From Cheiracanthium punctorium (Eukaryota; Arthropoda; Arachnida; Araneae; Cheiracanthiidae): DNA of 64,000 nt. How positions within the stretch are numbered: position 1 is the stretch's first letter; each line of letters opens with the position of its first letter. The stretch lies in contig JAWZYV010013271.1 in NCBI GenBank assembly GCA_038373885.1, positions 248,001 to 312,000 on the forward strand, written 5' to 3'. The translations under genes and the position numbers were made by a program. The notes under the pieces are model-generated. The model was not told the origin of the DNA and did not search any database. It saw nothing but the letters and a program-made list of their open reading frames with translations. Below are positions 46,864 to 58,251 of the stretch, piece after piece.

Positions 46864-47969
46864 TCTCTCGATTCTAAAAAAAAAGTAAAGGGCGCTGTTA
46901 ATAGCTTGTTGACGTATCTCCTCCTAAACCGTGGGGATTTGAGTTTCGACTAAGGTGCCCACAGATTCGAAAAATTCCGAGGAACCTGCTAAGCTGACTT
47001 AAATTTCGAAAATCGAATTATTTTAGAAGATATTAATAAGAAACAAAAAACATAAACAGAATGGTTGCCAAATTTGGCATAAAATCATTCATTCCTTTGC
47101 AACAAAGCGTTTCCAAGTATCTAGAATCACGTGAAATTGACAAACATGAGTTAGAATTACGCCCATTTTACGCCAAATTAAAAAGTATATGAAATAAATA
47201 ACTCAAAGTGTGTTACACAAAGTTGAGAATTTTCAAATAGTAAGTTCGCTTAGACAATAGGAGTTTAGAATGAGCGACTATTCGTTTTTCCAAAACAGAA
47301 TAACTAATATCTTGAAAATGAAAAATGATTAAAATGCGGATTATTTGAAAGCCGGTTTGTTCCAGCTGGATTATTTGCTACCACTACAAAAATTTGGCGG
47401 CGTTAATAATGCCCATTATAGAATTATAGTGCACTTTGGATATTTGCCAGCGCGGCGAGATGGTATAATTCGTGGTACTAAGTACGCCAATCTGCAAAGA
47501 ATTATGTAAATGAAAATATGGATAACGGTTTTCCGGGAATCTTAAATGAACAGTAATTATAGGTTGTGAGCCTGTGTCAATCGCCAAATAATGAAAAGTC
47601 GCCATCGGTGGCAAGCTATCCTACCTGTTCCGTAGTTTTTATCAAAGAAAACATATGAATTACTGTTCTCTTAGAGCTAATTATTAACTATACATATACG
47701 CAAGTCGCCAAATTATGAAAATTCTCCTTAATTGGCTAATACGCAAGGCGTACCATGGGTTTCACATAATTACAATTGCGAGGTTTAAATTTTTATGTTC
47801 CAAGCAACATGCAAGAACTAAGCAATGTGTAGCTCGGTAACATTCTATCTTAGCCAACGTTTGGGTTTTGTTTGTTGAAATTACGTCTTTTTTACGAATA
47901 AGTCCTTTTAGGGGCCAAATGCCTCATACGAAATGCGAGCGTAGCGAGTCTAGGGGCCTTGGCTCCTAG
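46864..47969 (+). mobile_element. Helitron-like element, copy III (1,106 bp)
   Basis: Starts A|TCTCTCGATTCTAAAA. It ends AGCGAGCGTAGCGAGTC and the hairpin TAGGGGCCTTGGCTCCTAG, followed by T. Colinear with copies I, II and IV. No coding capacity. Confidence 0.82.
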
Positions 47970-48280
47970 TTTTGTAAAAAAACATTTTAGAAATAATATG
48001 AAGAAAATTTTCAAAAATAATATTTAATTCATGAGCGACAATTTTTAATTTTCAAAGCTTTTCAGATCTAACTCTCCAACATTAAAGGGGTGCGGATGGG
48101 GTTTTTATCTCTCACATAGCCCCCCCCCCCCTCCGTGGGTGCGCCTATGGTCGGCACAACTTTTATAGTTAGTTCAGAGAGCTAAAAATGGATCCCAAGT
48201 GACCCTCGAACTTGGATACCAAAGTGTTTAGTATTATGGCTATGTTTTTTTTTTAATTAAAAACTACAGCATTCTAGCGC

Positions 48281-48830
48281 AGATTAATGTCAAAAATCCT
48301 CTCATTTTTTTCCCCTCTTCTCCTTCATCCCCCAAAAGGCCGGCAAGTATGGAGACATTATCTCTCTCCAGAGGACGACGGCGTAGAAGGTATAACCCAC
48401 TCCAGTTCTCGCCGACTCTGCAAGGAGCTGAGAACGACACGCACAAAAGGATTTTCGCTTGCACATGCAAACCTCCTTTACATTTTCCCTTTTAAAACTT
48501 TCCCCCGCCCCCTCCCCCCCCCACACACCCCGCCCCACGGAGACAATAGACGGCGATTCCGAACAAACTGTGCTGGAAGGAAGAGATTTCTTTCTTCATT
48601 CAGTCTCGTTCATCAGAGTTTATATAGCTTTGCATCGAAATCACCCTCCCTCTCTCTCGCGCCCACGTTAATTTCCATCGATTTCCGCGCTCCCGATACT
48701 CGCACTCTTCTCTCAGGGCCGATTCTCGTAGTGTGCGACGACACGATTTTGCGCAAATTTTACCTTCTGGCGCCCTTTGCTAGCTAGCCCCTTTCCACAC
48801 AGTGGAGTCGTGAGCTAAATCCATGGGCCA
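48281..48830 (+). other. GC-rich non-repetitive island, possible promoter or exon
   Basis: A CpG- and C-rich stretch (CCCCGCCCC-type runs near 48503 and 48531; TCTCTCGCGCCC near 48653) with a TATATAG at about 48631. The plus frame 48287-48787 is open for 166 codons but low in complexity and unlike any protein I know. The openness is probably a by-product of composition. Confidence 0.25.
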
Positions 48831-48857
48831 TTACTTTTTACTTCCTTGTACGAAGTA

Positions 48858-49260
48858 TTAGGTTGTAACGAAAGTTTCCCGCCACCGCAAATCCCGTCAG
48901 CACACAGTTCGCGTTGGCGTATTTGCTCATGCATTGCCAAACGATTTTTGGCATTTGAAAGAAAGAGGTTTACTTTATAACACTGTGTTGTGAAATCTGT
49001 AAAAAATAGAGTTATCATTATGTATAAGGTGTCTCAAATGGAACTATCACTCTAGAAAATTAGAACCATCATTGACTTCCAGTTGTGTTGCAAAAAGTCA
49101 GCTACAGAATATAAACGAATTATGAGTACAGCTTTAAGTACTAGTGTTGTATCATGTGACACTGTGCAGGTTTGGTACCGAAAGTTCAAAAACAGTTATC
49201 TAAGGAGTTAGAAGTGAGTTTTTCAGGCAGATATGGCGGAAAACTTTCGTTACAACCTGA
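48858..49260 (+). mobile_element. Mariner deletion derivative, 403 bp
   Basis: Ends TTAGGTTGTAACGAAAGTTT and, reversed, TCAGGTTGTAACGAAAGTTT. TA duplications lie at 48856-48857 and 49261-49262. Removing it and one TA restores the host repeat's colinearity with the 11.9-kb copy. It retains only a transposase N-terminal piece. Confidence 0.88.
49038..49211 (+). pseudogene. Mariner transposase N-terminal fragment
   Basis: The frame from the ATG at 49038 reads MELSL, a TAG stop, then KIRTIIDFQLCCKKSATEYK and SCDTVQVWYRKFKNS. The KSA-E and V--W-(R/K)KF spacing is the first helix-turn-helix of mariner transposases. The catalytic domain is deleted. Non-functional. Confidence 0.75.
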
Positions 49261-49889
49261 TATAAGGAAGTAATGTGATCCCGAAAAATTTCGGAGGCCA
49301 AATTTCGACGAAAAATCCGATTTTGAATACCTCTAAATTTAATTTAAAAAATTTTTTCTCGATGCATCTCATCGTAAGCTAGCATGCACGATCCTGTAAA
49401 CGCGTCTGCAACTCATTTTGACCAGCGGCGAGTCTATTTTGGCCAGTTTCTCCATGCCGTCTGTACGTACGTACGTACGTATGTTTGTATGTATGTAACT
49501 CGCATATCTCAAAAAATATTCGTCGTATAATGTTGAAACTTTATATTTCGGATTGTTCTAACATCTAGTTGTGCATCTCTCCTTTGGGTTCCATTCTACT
49601 GGATAGTTTATCTACAGGGCCGCCCAAGAGATTCGAAATACATTACGCTCTATGGGCCGAAATTCATTAAAGCGTATTTTAGAGGTATTGGGTTATTTCA
49701 AACGACTCAGATGTGATATATGCTGTTAAGAGTTACAAAATGAATTTCTCAATTTAAAAAAAAGTGTCTTTATCATTTATAGTTCTGCTACAGGAACACT
49801 CAAAAGATTTCCAATGCATAACGGTCAATGGCAATTTTTGGAGCATTCATCCATTTCAAGCACAATACCGTCCTACCCAAGTTAGGTAA

Positions 49890-49960
49890 TGGTCCGACCA
49901 CAGTCACGTGCCTACCTCAACGACTACTCCAAAAGTCGCCAAACTTGGCGACTTTTGGTG
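49890..49960 (-). repeat. Palindrome-ended repeat fragment
   Basis: Holds a 30-nt near-palindrome centred on GTCGCCAAACTTGGCGAC at 49929-49958. The CACGTG-bearing flank matches, in reverse, 63938-64000. Confidence 0.7.
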
Positions 49961-50705
49961 TACGCGGGTATCCGGAGCGGTCCCAATACATTACGTTAAT
50001 GTATGGAAATCAGTTTAGAGCACCACGGTTAAAAAATAATGGAGGGCGATTTTATCAAATAAAGAAAATGAAATTCCTACGACAGAAGACAACGATAGTA
50101 ATGAACAAAGAAAAATCTTAGATTTCAGAAAGCGAGACTCGCCTGAAAACTAAACTGCAACAGTAGTAACGAAAATTCGAAATTGAAATATTCCAAAGCA
50201 TGTGGTTCAAGACACATCGAATTTAGTAAAATGTCCTTAAAAATATGAAGAACAGTGTGTTGTGTTTGCGTTGAGACTTTTCGGAGTGTTCTAACACACC
50301 TAATCACGTTACATCTAGAAAAAACCGCCCAAAATTCCAGGCCGCTAGATCGATTGCTGTGACGTAGGCCATAATCCTGGACCTTCACACATCAGCTGTC
50401 CACCATCTTTATTATTGCGTCTTATACACACGACCATGGTGGGGTGAAGTGTTGAAGGAAATCATGTATCTCATCAAAAATTATGGTGGCTCATCAGTAC
50501 ATAAGGCGTTACTTAAATACTTGGAGCAAGAAGATGAAAACCTGCCGAGAAATTTGCGTACTAAAATTCGTGAGAGAACAAATGAAAAACGAAAACTGAT
50601 TTCAATCATTTCATTCCATACAAAACAGTGAGGGAAAATACTTTTCTTTATTATGTAATAATTGTAAACCTAAATAACACTAAAATTTATATTCATTCTT
50701 TCTTA

Positions 50706-51967
50706 TCTCTCTATTCTAAAAAAAAGTAACGGCCGCTGTCAAGAGCTTGTTGGTCTATCTTCTCCTAAACCGTGGGGATTTGAATTTCGAGAAACATGTC
50801 CACGGATTCGGAAAATTCCGAGGAACCTGATAAGCTGACTTAAATTTCGAAAATCGAATATTTTAGAGGATATTAATAAAAAACTGAAAAAATAAAACAT
50901 AATGGTTGCCAGATTTGGCATAAAATCATTCATTACTTTGCAACAAAGCAATTCCAAGTACGTAGAATTGCGTGAAATTGATAAACATGAAGTAGAATGA
51001 CACCCATTTTACGCCAAATTAAAAAGTATATGAAATAAATAACTCAAAGTGTGTTACATAAAATTGACAATTTTCAAATAGTAAGTTCGCTTAGACAACA
51101 GGAGTTTAGAATTAGCGATTATTCGTTTTTTCAAAATAGAATAACTAATTGTAACTGATTTTAAAAGCGCCATTTTGGCATTAGGTATGATCTGGCAAAA
51201 TGGTATCTTTCCAAGCAGGGTGAATCTAAACCGCGAATTCAAAAATGTTAGAATCCAGTATCTTGAAAATGAAAAATAATTAAAATGCAGATTATTTTAA
51301 AGCCGGTTCGGTCCAGCTGGAGTATTTGCTACCAGTAGAAATATTTGGTGGCGTTCACTATGACATTATAGCAGTTACAGTACACTTTGGATATTTGCTA
51401 GCGCGGCGAGATGATATAATTCGTGGTGATAAATACGCCAATCTGCAAAAGATTATATATATGAAAATATATATAATCTTTGTTATATAATCTTGAAAAT
51501 ATATATAATCTTTCTATGTTATATGGATAACGGTTTTCCGGGAACCTTACATGAGCAGTCATTATAGGTTGTGCGCATGTGTAAATCGCCAAATAATGAA
51601 AAGTCGTTTTGGTGGCAAGCTGTTACGTAGTTTTTATCAAAGAAAACATATGAATTACTGTTTTCTTAGAGCTAATTATTAACTATACATATACGCAAGT
51701 CGCCAAATTGTAAAAATTTGCCATAATTGGCTAATACGCAAGGTGTTCCATGGGTTTCACATAATTAAAAATAGTGCGAAGTTTAAATTTTTATGTTCCA
51801 AGCTACATGCAAGAACCAAGCAATGTGTAGCTCGGTAACATTCTATCTGATCCAACCATTGGGTTTCGTTTCTTGAAATTATGCCTTTTTTACGAATAAC
51901 TTTATTAGGGGCCCGAATGCCTCACACGAAAAGCGAGCGTAGCCAGTCTAGGGGCCTTGGCCCCTAG
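50706..51967 (+). mobile_element. Helitron-like element, copy IV (1,262 bp)
   Basis: Starts A|TCTCTCTATTCTAAAA. It ends with AGCGAGCGTAGCCAGTC and the hairpin CTAGGGGCCTTGGCCCCTAG (51948-51967), followed by T. The hairpin arms are a perfect 9-bp match. A small local duplication of TATATAATCTT lies near 51455-51515. Confidence 0.85.
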
Positions 51968-52325
51968 TTATATAAATTTTAGTGTCATTTAGGTATAAAT
52001 TATTATTATTAATTAAATTATCAATGCCCTATTGTACGAAAATTTTACAGCTTCTATAATTTTTCAAACATTTCAACAAGCAGCAAAATTCTAACATACC
52101 GCCAGCCATAAGCTGCAGGGACATTTTCATAAATGATTTTAAAGTCTGGTAAAGCAATTCAGAATTCTTGGCTATGAATTCGGTTATCCGAGATATTTGC
52201 GCATCCAGGATGAGGCATTTCTTGATCCTCCCGGTTAATTGAGAGTCTACTATAATAAGCTGTTCAGTGCGTACTTAAAATATCAAAATGTTTCAGAATT
52301 TTTTAATTTTTAATCTTTTTTTTTT
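51968..52325. other. No gene recognised; one Tigger-like end
   Basis: On the minus strand, TAGTAGACTCTCAATTAACC (about 52235-52254) resembles a Tigger terminal repeat. No partner was found. Confidence 0.4.
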
Positions 52326-52329
52326 TTTT

Positions 52330-52690
52330 GGTGGCAAAGATTTCTTTTACATTATGGCCTATGGAGGAAAATTTTGGAAAGTGCGTTAGATTTAAAGGTA
52401 CATTCGATTGAGCTCATTGGGTATCATGTATAACCACATTGTAGGACCGGTATTGATTTTGATGTTTATAGGACTTATAGTTTTTACAGGGCTACGACAA
52501 AGATTTCTTTTATATTATGGCCTATGGGAGAAATTCTTGAAAGTTCGCTAGCGTTTAAAAGCTACATTCGATCGAGCTTCAATTTGGTATTATGTTTGAA
52601 TTATTCATCGATTAAAATTTATTTAAATGCTTGGTAATGATCTTAATCGTAAGTGTTCGGAAAGTCGAGTGAAGTCACTCCAGATTTTTC
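52330..52690 (+). repeat. DINE-1/HINE-like element, truncated fourth copy
   Basis: About two tandem units, then GTAAGTGTTCGGAAAGT and the AGTCACTCCAG end, as at 15.85 kb. A further fragment of the family's other end lies at 53006-53080. Confidence 0.6.
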
Positions 52691-52699
52691 TACTTGTGA

Positions 52700-53717
52700 G
52701 ATTTCACGATGCTCTTCATGAGTGAGTGTAAAACTCCGACTTAACTCTCTGCGGTTATTTTAAAGGGGGCTTTACATTTTTAACGAACTTTTAAAAAGTG
52801 TTTGAAACACTTACAATTTGCTTTTTTCCTCCTCTGCCGCTGCCGGCATTGTTGAACAGAAAAACGGAGATAAATGCTGGCATCGAAACTGTAAACACCA
52901 GACATGCGGGGGAAAAAAGTGTGGGGCGAATTCTATTTACAAAATGAATATTGTTCGTGCTTCTGCTGGTAGAACATTTATTAATTTATGATATTAGTAA
53001 CAATGTTATTTTTACTTTCCAAACATGTACTATGTAAGGAAAATATTGTAATCATGAAAAAATTCGACTTCGGGATATTGGTGATTCGAGATATTGGAAA
53101 GGTTTAATATCCCCTCCCCTCCTTTTTCTGAGGATCAAATGTGTACAACTCTATCCTCAACTCTCCTCCCCCCGCCATTTATGTAAAAGATGTGTCTTCG
53201 ATAAGAAATAAATAGCCGGGGTTGAGTTGAGAGAAGCTGAGATGCAAAGCGCTGAAAGCAGCATTCTTTTCCCTCCCCATGCAAGAGTCGGTTGCCATGG
53301 CGACCCTTCTTTCGGCTACAGCAGTTTAATGGACGCACACACACAGAACAGCTTTTCCAGGGGAAACGTTAAAAAAAAAATCTCCATCTTGTCCAACGCC
53401 TTGTTCGAAATGGACCGGAGAGGGAAAAATTATGGAACGGAAAGTAATTAAGAGTAAAGGTCAAATCTTGCCGAATCCATTTATTATAAAACGCTTTCCA
53501 TCGTAGTTCTATTTGAGCTGACACAATTCCTTAAAGGATAGTAACCTGTCCACTTTCGTTGTCTCAAAGATTCAACAGAGCAAACAGGTTAACGCTTTCA
53601 AACTTGATTTTAAAAAAATTCTCTTTGAATTTAGTCATTTTTTGTGATAATAAATATTAAACGTGACCCCATGTTTAGGGAGACATTTTCTTTTACTGTA
53701 CATTTCGTTTAGGTCAA

Positions 53718-53748
<31 letters not shown>

Positions 53749-54120
53749 ACTAGCCACTTGAAAAATATTACATTTCTTTAAGGTAGCATTTTGCTTTTTT
53801 TGTGGATTTTTTTATAGATCAAATTTGCTTTTTTAAGAAAGATCATGTTCCTCCACTAAGATTCTACGTATTAAAAAAATACCTTTTTAACGCGGCTGTA
53901 ATAAAATTTAACTACCCCTTGTTCACTAAGTGGGTGAACTAAACAAATTAACTAAGTGAGCTTATCGGGATTTCTTTTACGGCAGTTGTCTTATAATGGG
54001 GAGTCGGCATACACTTTTGCGGTTCAAGATGGTAGTCGTTTATTCTACAACTGAAAAACAGACAACTGGCAGTTGCCATTTTACTGAACATTATAACATT
54101 AAACGGGCTATTGCCAGATT
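52700..54120. other. No gene recognised; GC-moderate stretch and T-run
   Basis: 53100-53450 is richer in GC and free of recognised repeats. A T-run of about 22 lies near 53727. The start may include decayed protease sequence of the neighbouring gag relic. Confidence 0.3.
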
Positions 54121-54300
54121 ACTTAACTATATGACAATAGCTCACCAATATGCAAAGCATCAGTATCACATCCAAACAAATCATCATGTTCACGATTATC
54201 TTCACTTATTTCATGCACATTTGTATTTTGAGAAAGACCAATTTTCTTACGTTTAAATTTACATTGCCGGGCGTAACACCCCCTCTCCCTGCAGTTTACA

Positions 54301-54585
54301 TTAACCTATTTATGCCTAGTGTCCCTTTTTTGGGACGGCATTTTCGCTGTTAGTCGAAAACGTTATTTATTTTTCCTATCCTTTATTCATGAGTATTGAG
54401 CCTCAACTCTACAAAATATTTTAGCATGACCCAGTAGGATGTTGATATTTTGATTTTTATGCATAATGATTTTAAAAAAAATCATCCCTTGTTCAAGAGG
54501 CTGACATCAGAAATTTATCTATTATTTCTGTTATCAGTAAAAATCGAAGAAAGTCGCAAAAATATCCAGGCACAAATGGGTTAAA
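54301..54585. mobile_element. TTAA MITE, 285 bp, piggyBac-like
   Basis: TTAACCTATTTATGCCT at the left and its near-complement (TTAACCCATTTGTGCCT reversed) at the right: 15 of 17 match, with TTAA at both ends. Inserted in the gag relic. Related to 41337-41620. Confidence 0.88.
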
Positions 54586-54761
54586 AGCGGGACAGTTCCT
54601 ATACTCACGTGCCACTCCACAACGCCAACATACTTTAGTTTCTCTTTCAGAACTATTCATTTTCAATTTAGGAAACTTAACATCAAAATTTTGTTTCAAT
54701 TTCACCCTTCTCGGCGATAAAATATCTTTTTCATTAGAGCCAGCAGCCACATTCATTTCTT

Positions 54762-55233
54762 TTAACCCCTTATAAGGCCGTGGTAAGAATACTTATCACC
54801 TACGCTCTATGAAATACAGAAATCGATTATCATTAGTTAATCTTCTGATTTGTGTTCAGTTATATTGGATGTGTATTTTCTCCATACATCTAGATTCTAA
54901 ATTATATTTGTCTTATGAACTTTTCTTTCATTCGTCATTTTAAAGAAAGCTCGAATAATGACTCAAAAATGGAGCATAAGAATCATCGCTTTTAATTATA
55001 TAATTTTGCGTTTAATTCCTTGCACGAGTAGCAGGTAGTTTTCCGACTTTGATTTTGTGAATAATTAATGTATTCTCCTGCAAAACTTCTATGTTTGTTT
55101 AATACTTGTTTGTCCAATTTTCACGTGGGATGTTACAGTAGAGGGAAAATATATGAATTAATCCGATAGAATGGGCCAGAAAAATCTCAAGTACTTTCGA
55201 CTTTGCACATAAACATGCCTTATAAAGGGTTAA
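54762..55233. mobile_element. TTAA MITE, 472 bp, third family
   Basis: The left end TTAACCCCTTATAAGGC and the reversed right end (TTAACCCTTTATAAGGC) are inverted repeats that include the TTAA target. It splits the gag relic between the ATLQ and KEMN residues. Its interior is AT-rich and unlike the other TTAA families. Confidence 0.85.
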
Positions 55234-55302
55234 CTGAAGAGTAGCCAGATCACTGGCACGGCAAATATCGACAGCTTTTTGCAAATTAAGATGTCTTTCT
55301 GC

Positions 55303-55449
55303 CAGAGGCGTAGCCAAGGGGAGGGGGGTTACGGGGGTCATAACCCCCCCATTAGGAATTTTTTGCCTTACAAAATGTATATTCTTCACTACATTATCAC
55401 AAAGACGTATACGTATATATGAGTTCTAGTAGTCGTAACCCCCCCCCCG
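55303..55449. mobile_element. hAT MITE (CAGAGGCGTAGCCA), right end missing
   Basis: Starts CAGAGGCGTAGCCAAGG next to the gag relic and is colinear with 17310 and 31540, but stops in the C-run at about 55449, joined to family-Z-like sequence. Confidence 0.75.
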
Positions 55450-55920
55450 ATTGTTTGTTAGTTTGTGGATTTGTTTTGTACATAAATCCACAAAAATGTA
55501 CCTGACAGCCTGAAATTTGTGCCTGAAATTTCAGATGTGTAAAATAATATAGAATAAATGATAGTCCACTTCAAAACTTTGAAAGTCCACCCGTTCCCGG
55601 AGTTTTCTGAGATTTTTTAATGTTTTCCACGCAGAAAGCTTTCCGCAATTGTAACTCCTGTAGTGAAAAAAGTGTGAAATAAGCATCGTATTTGCCATGT
55701 GTGGCGATTTTGCCGATAAAAATGTTTATTTGTAAGGTTATTGTTTTTAATTATAATACCGTGTGCATGGAAAAGGCAGGAATAAATTTTTTTATACGTA
55801 AAAGAATAAGGATTGAATGTTTCCGGGCTAATATGTAAAATTTCTTAGTTTGACGAAAAATAAAATGGCTGATATGCCGATATTGAGAAAGTGAGTCCTA
55901 GCGGTTTGCACAATTTTAGG
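55450..55920 (+). repeat. Family-Z repeat, diverged copy
   Basis: Blocks around CGTGTGCATGGAAA and GACGAAAAATAAAATGGC match 12.4-12.6 kb in order. Confidence 0.5.
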
Positions 55921-57290
55921 CTTGGCGCAATTTACTGAGAGCTTAAGGAAATAGCATTTTTGAAAACAAGTGCATAGGTTTTGTTAGAATACAGCGTTAA
56001 ATTTTAATTATCCGTGCTGAAATAATGCAGTTATTTAGAGATTTCAATCGATCTATCTTCAGAATTCTCGCCAAATTGAGTAAATTGATTTAAGTTGGGG
56101 GAATTCCGCCAAATTTCAGAAAATTGAAATCTTCGCATTTAGTACATCGGAGTTAACGATAAATTAAAAATGTTATGCGTTGTTGATAATTTAAAAAATG
56201 CTGCAACTTTTCAAATAAATGCCTCATTTACTTTTTAGCGATCAAACCATATAAGTGTCAGATAGTTCCCATTTGGATTGCTGTTAAGCCAATGCTTCGA
56301 ATGGTTCCCTAAAAAAAAATCTTGCAAAATGGTGTATGTTGGCATTTTGGCGAGGCTTAGATTTGAAATTGGATATTATCTGAGACTGGTATATATGATA
56401 TTATGTAGTCATTCACGCGATATGCCTCATATAATCATGCATACGTAAAAAATATTATAGTGTGGAATGTATCTAGCGTCGTTGTCATTGCCTCCACCAC
56501 GTTCTTCAGTAACTAGTAATTTAATAGTTTAGCATTTTAATTATTATTTTCTCTTTTGTTTGAGGTAAGACGTTAGTCCAAAAATAATCCGAATGGAACA
56601 AAACGCGTGGGGGGGACGTCTCCAGCTTAAAATCCATCACACGTATCTGCAAGTTAGTGACACATTCTATCCAGAGAAGGTTGCACATACGACTAGAAAG
56701 GAGAGGGGGGAGGAACTTCGTACTTAGAAAACTTTTAGTAACTTATTAAACTTTTTTTCAACATTTTGTAAACTCTCAACTTGATATGAAATATATATAT
56801 ATATATATATATATATTCTATAACCACGGTATGCAATTTAACTTTCCATGTGAGCATGAAACTTCACACATCGGTAACCGTCATATCGGAGGCACATGAG
56901 AGAAGGTTATAGACCGAGAAAATGATATACGGTCCTGCAATTCGATGGCGCAATGAATGCCCCGCAGGCATATCTATATATATACTTATAAATAAACGTT
57001 TCTATATCTGATACCGTCAAGTAAAAGAGTCGAAAGCGTTATCATCATCTAAACACTTCCTTCGGCAAAAAGTCTAAAAATCGATTTCTTTTTTCCTCGC
57101 CTGTGACCAAACTTATAAATATATTTTTAGTACTTATTGACCAAGTTGAAAAAAAATTGTTTGTCCATCTGCTTGTGAGAGGCGTGCCGTAATCCCCTGC
57201 AATCCTCGCGATGCGGGAGGGGGGAGCAAAATGAGGTGCCACCCCCCCCCCCAAAAAAAAAAGTTCACTGCTGATTTTCGAGAAATCATT
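55921..57290. other. No gene recognised
   Basis: AT-rich with GCCAAATT-type motifs and an (AT)n run. No coding similarity. Confidence 0.4.
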
Positions 57291-57292
57291 TG

Positions 57293-57574
57293 CCAATGTC
57301 GAAAAAATGCGGCCGTTGCCATCGCACGATTTAACTAGCCACACAACCAGCTGTGTCAGAAATTATCTTGAGCTCTGGGCACGCACTGGGCGATTCGATC
57401 GACCGCCATCTTGGAGGTAGTTAAATCGTCCGATGGCAACGGCTGCACTTTTTCGACATCGGGCCTTCCATCTAGATGTCCTCCTTAAGTATTTAATTGA
57501 AATCAAATTTATTCTTCGTGTATCAGAACAGCCAAAATGTCAGAGTTGTGTCCTCAGAGCGAGGGCACCACGCG
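57293..57574. mobile_element. TTAA MITE (hairpin family), diverged copy truncated by copy 3
   Basis: Hairpin arms at about 57298-57338 and 57418-57458 (GCCGTTGCCATCGCACGATT and complement). It is followed by blocks matching 6240-6460 and stops at CACGCG, exactly where the TTAA of the next copy begins. Confidence 0.65.
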
Positions 57575-57740
57575 TTAACCCTTTGAGGCGCAACCCTTTC
57601 CCAATGCTGAAAAAAGGGCAGCCGTTGCCATCGCTCGATTCAACTACCAGCAAGATGGCGGACGATCGAAACGTTCATCGCGTGCCACAGATCTAATGAG
57701 CCTTTTGAACGACAGCTGGCTGTGCCTCACAGCCAGCTGC
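57575..57740 (+). mobile_element. TTAA MITE (hairpin family), copy 3, 3'-truncated
   Basis: Starts TTAACCCTTTGAGGCGCAAC and matches 5963-6120 nearly base for base to the CACAGCCAGCTG centre. The rest is missing. Confidence 0.75.
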
Positions 57741-58250
57741 AAATTTGTTTTAAAAATATCTTAAATATGTCACCCTTACACACAGATGCCATGATAATAA
57801 GATTAACATACTGGATGATTTAAAAAAAAAATTGGATATTTATGTTCTGTAATTGTACTTAATCAGACAATGTTCTATATTCTAACTTTCATAAGAAAGA
57901 AAAAAAAAAGGTTAAGAAACAAAAATAGTTATATATCTTATTTGTAATCATATAGGTCAAATAAATGCTGCATTTTGGTGTTATTTAATTCCATCTGTTC
58001 CCCAAGGCGCCCAAGAAAGCATTCCAAAAATGTGCACATCCGGCAAGTGGTGGAACACAAAGCGAGAGAGAAAACATTTCGTTCTGACATTTTTAAAAAC
58101 CGAATACACACATCGTTGTCGCCAACGGCAAATGGGGGAAAAGTTATGCCAACAAAATGCCTGCGAAAAACACTTGCTTATGTCATTCACTTCAGCATGA
58201 ATTACTTAATGTTGTTTTTATTTTTATTTTAATTTTTTATTATGCCGGAG
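57741..58250. other. No gene recognised
   Basis: 57990-58200 is open on both strands for about 70-85 codons and is not repeated elsewhere in the window. Product unknown. Confidence 0.3.
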
Positions 58251-58251
58251 G

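Larger units (their letters stand above)
48834..49790 (+). repeat. ACTTCCTTGTAC-ended dispersed repeat hosting a mariner derivative
   Basis: Forward copy of 11575-11950. It includes an (ACGT)n/(TATG)n core near 49464-49496 and GATGCATCTCATCGTA near 49360. It is interrupted by 48858-49260. Confidence 0.6.
54123..55302 (-). pseudogene. Ty3/gypsy retrotransposon gag relic, interrupted by two TTAA MITEs
   Basis: Three pieces on the minus strand. First (55234-55302): RHLNLQKAVDICRASDLATL, the typical gag C-terminal helix region before the zinc fingers. Second (54586-54761): an open frame ending with a CWRCG zinc-knuckle start and RNCPAF. Third (54123-54300): NCRERGCYARQCKFK, the second cysteine cluster, then an acidic tail and a TAA. 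Both MITEs sit in TTAA words of the coding sequence and the frame is in register on both sides. The expected histidines are lost (R-E and C-Y in place of G-H), so it was decaying. The protease is not clearly visible. Confidence 0.72.

Noticed and set aside
48287..48787. 166-codon plus-strand open frame
   Set aside because: Low-complexity P/S-rich translation in a GC-rich island, with an equally open minus frame across part of it. No domain recognised.
53996..54256. 86-codon plus-strand open frame
   Set aside because: It is the antisense shadow of the gypsy gag relic on the minus strand.
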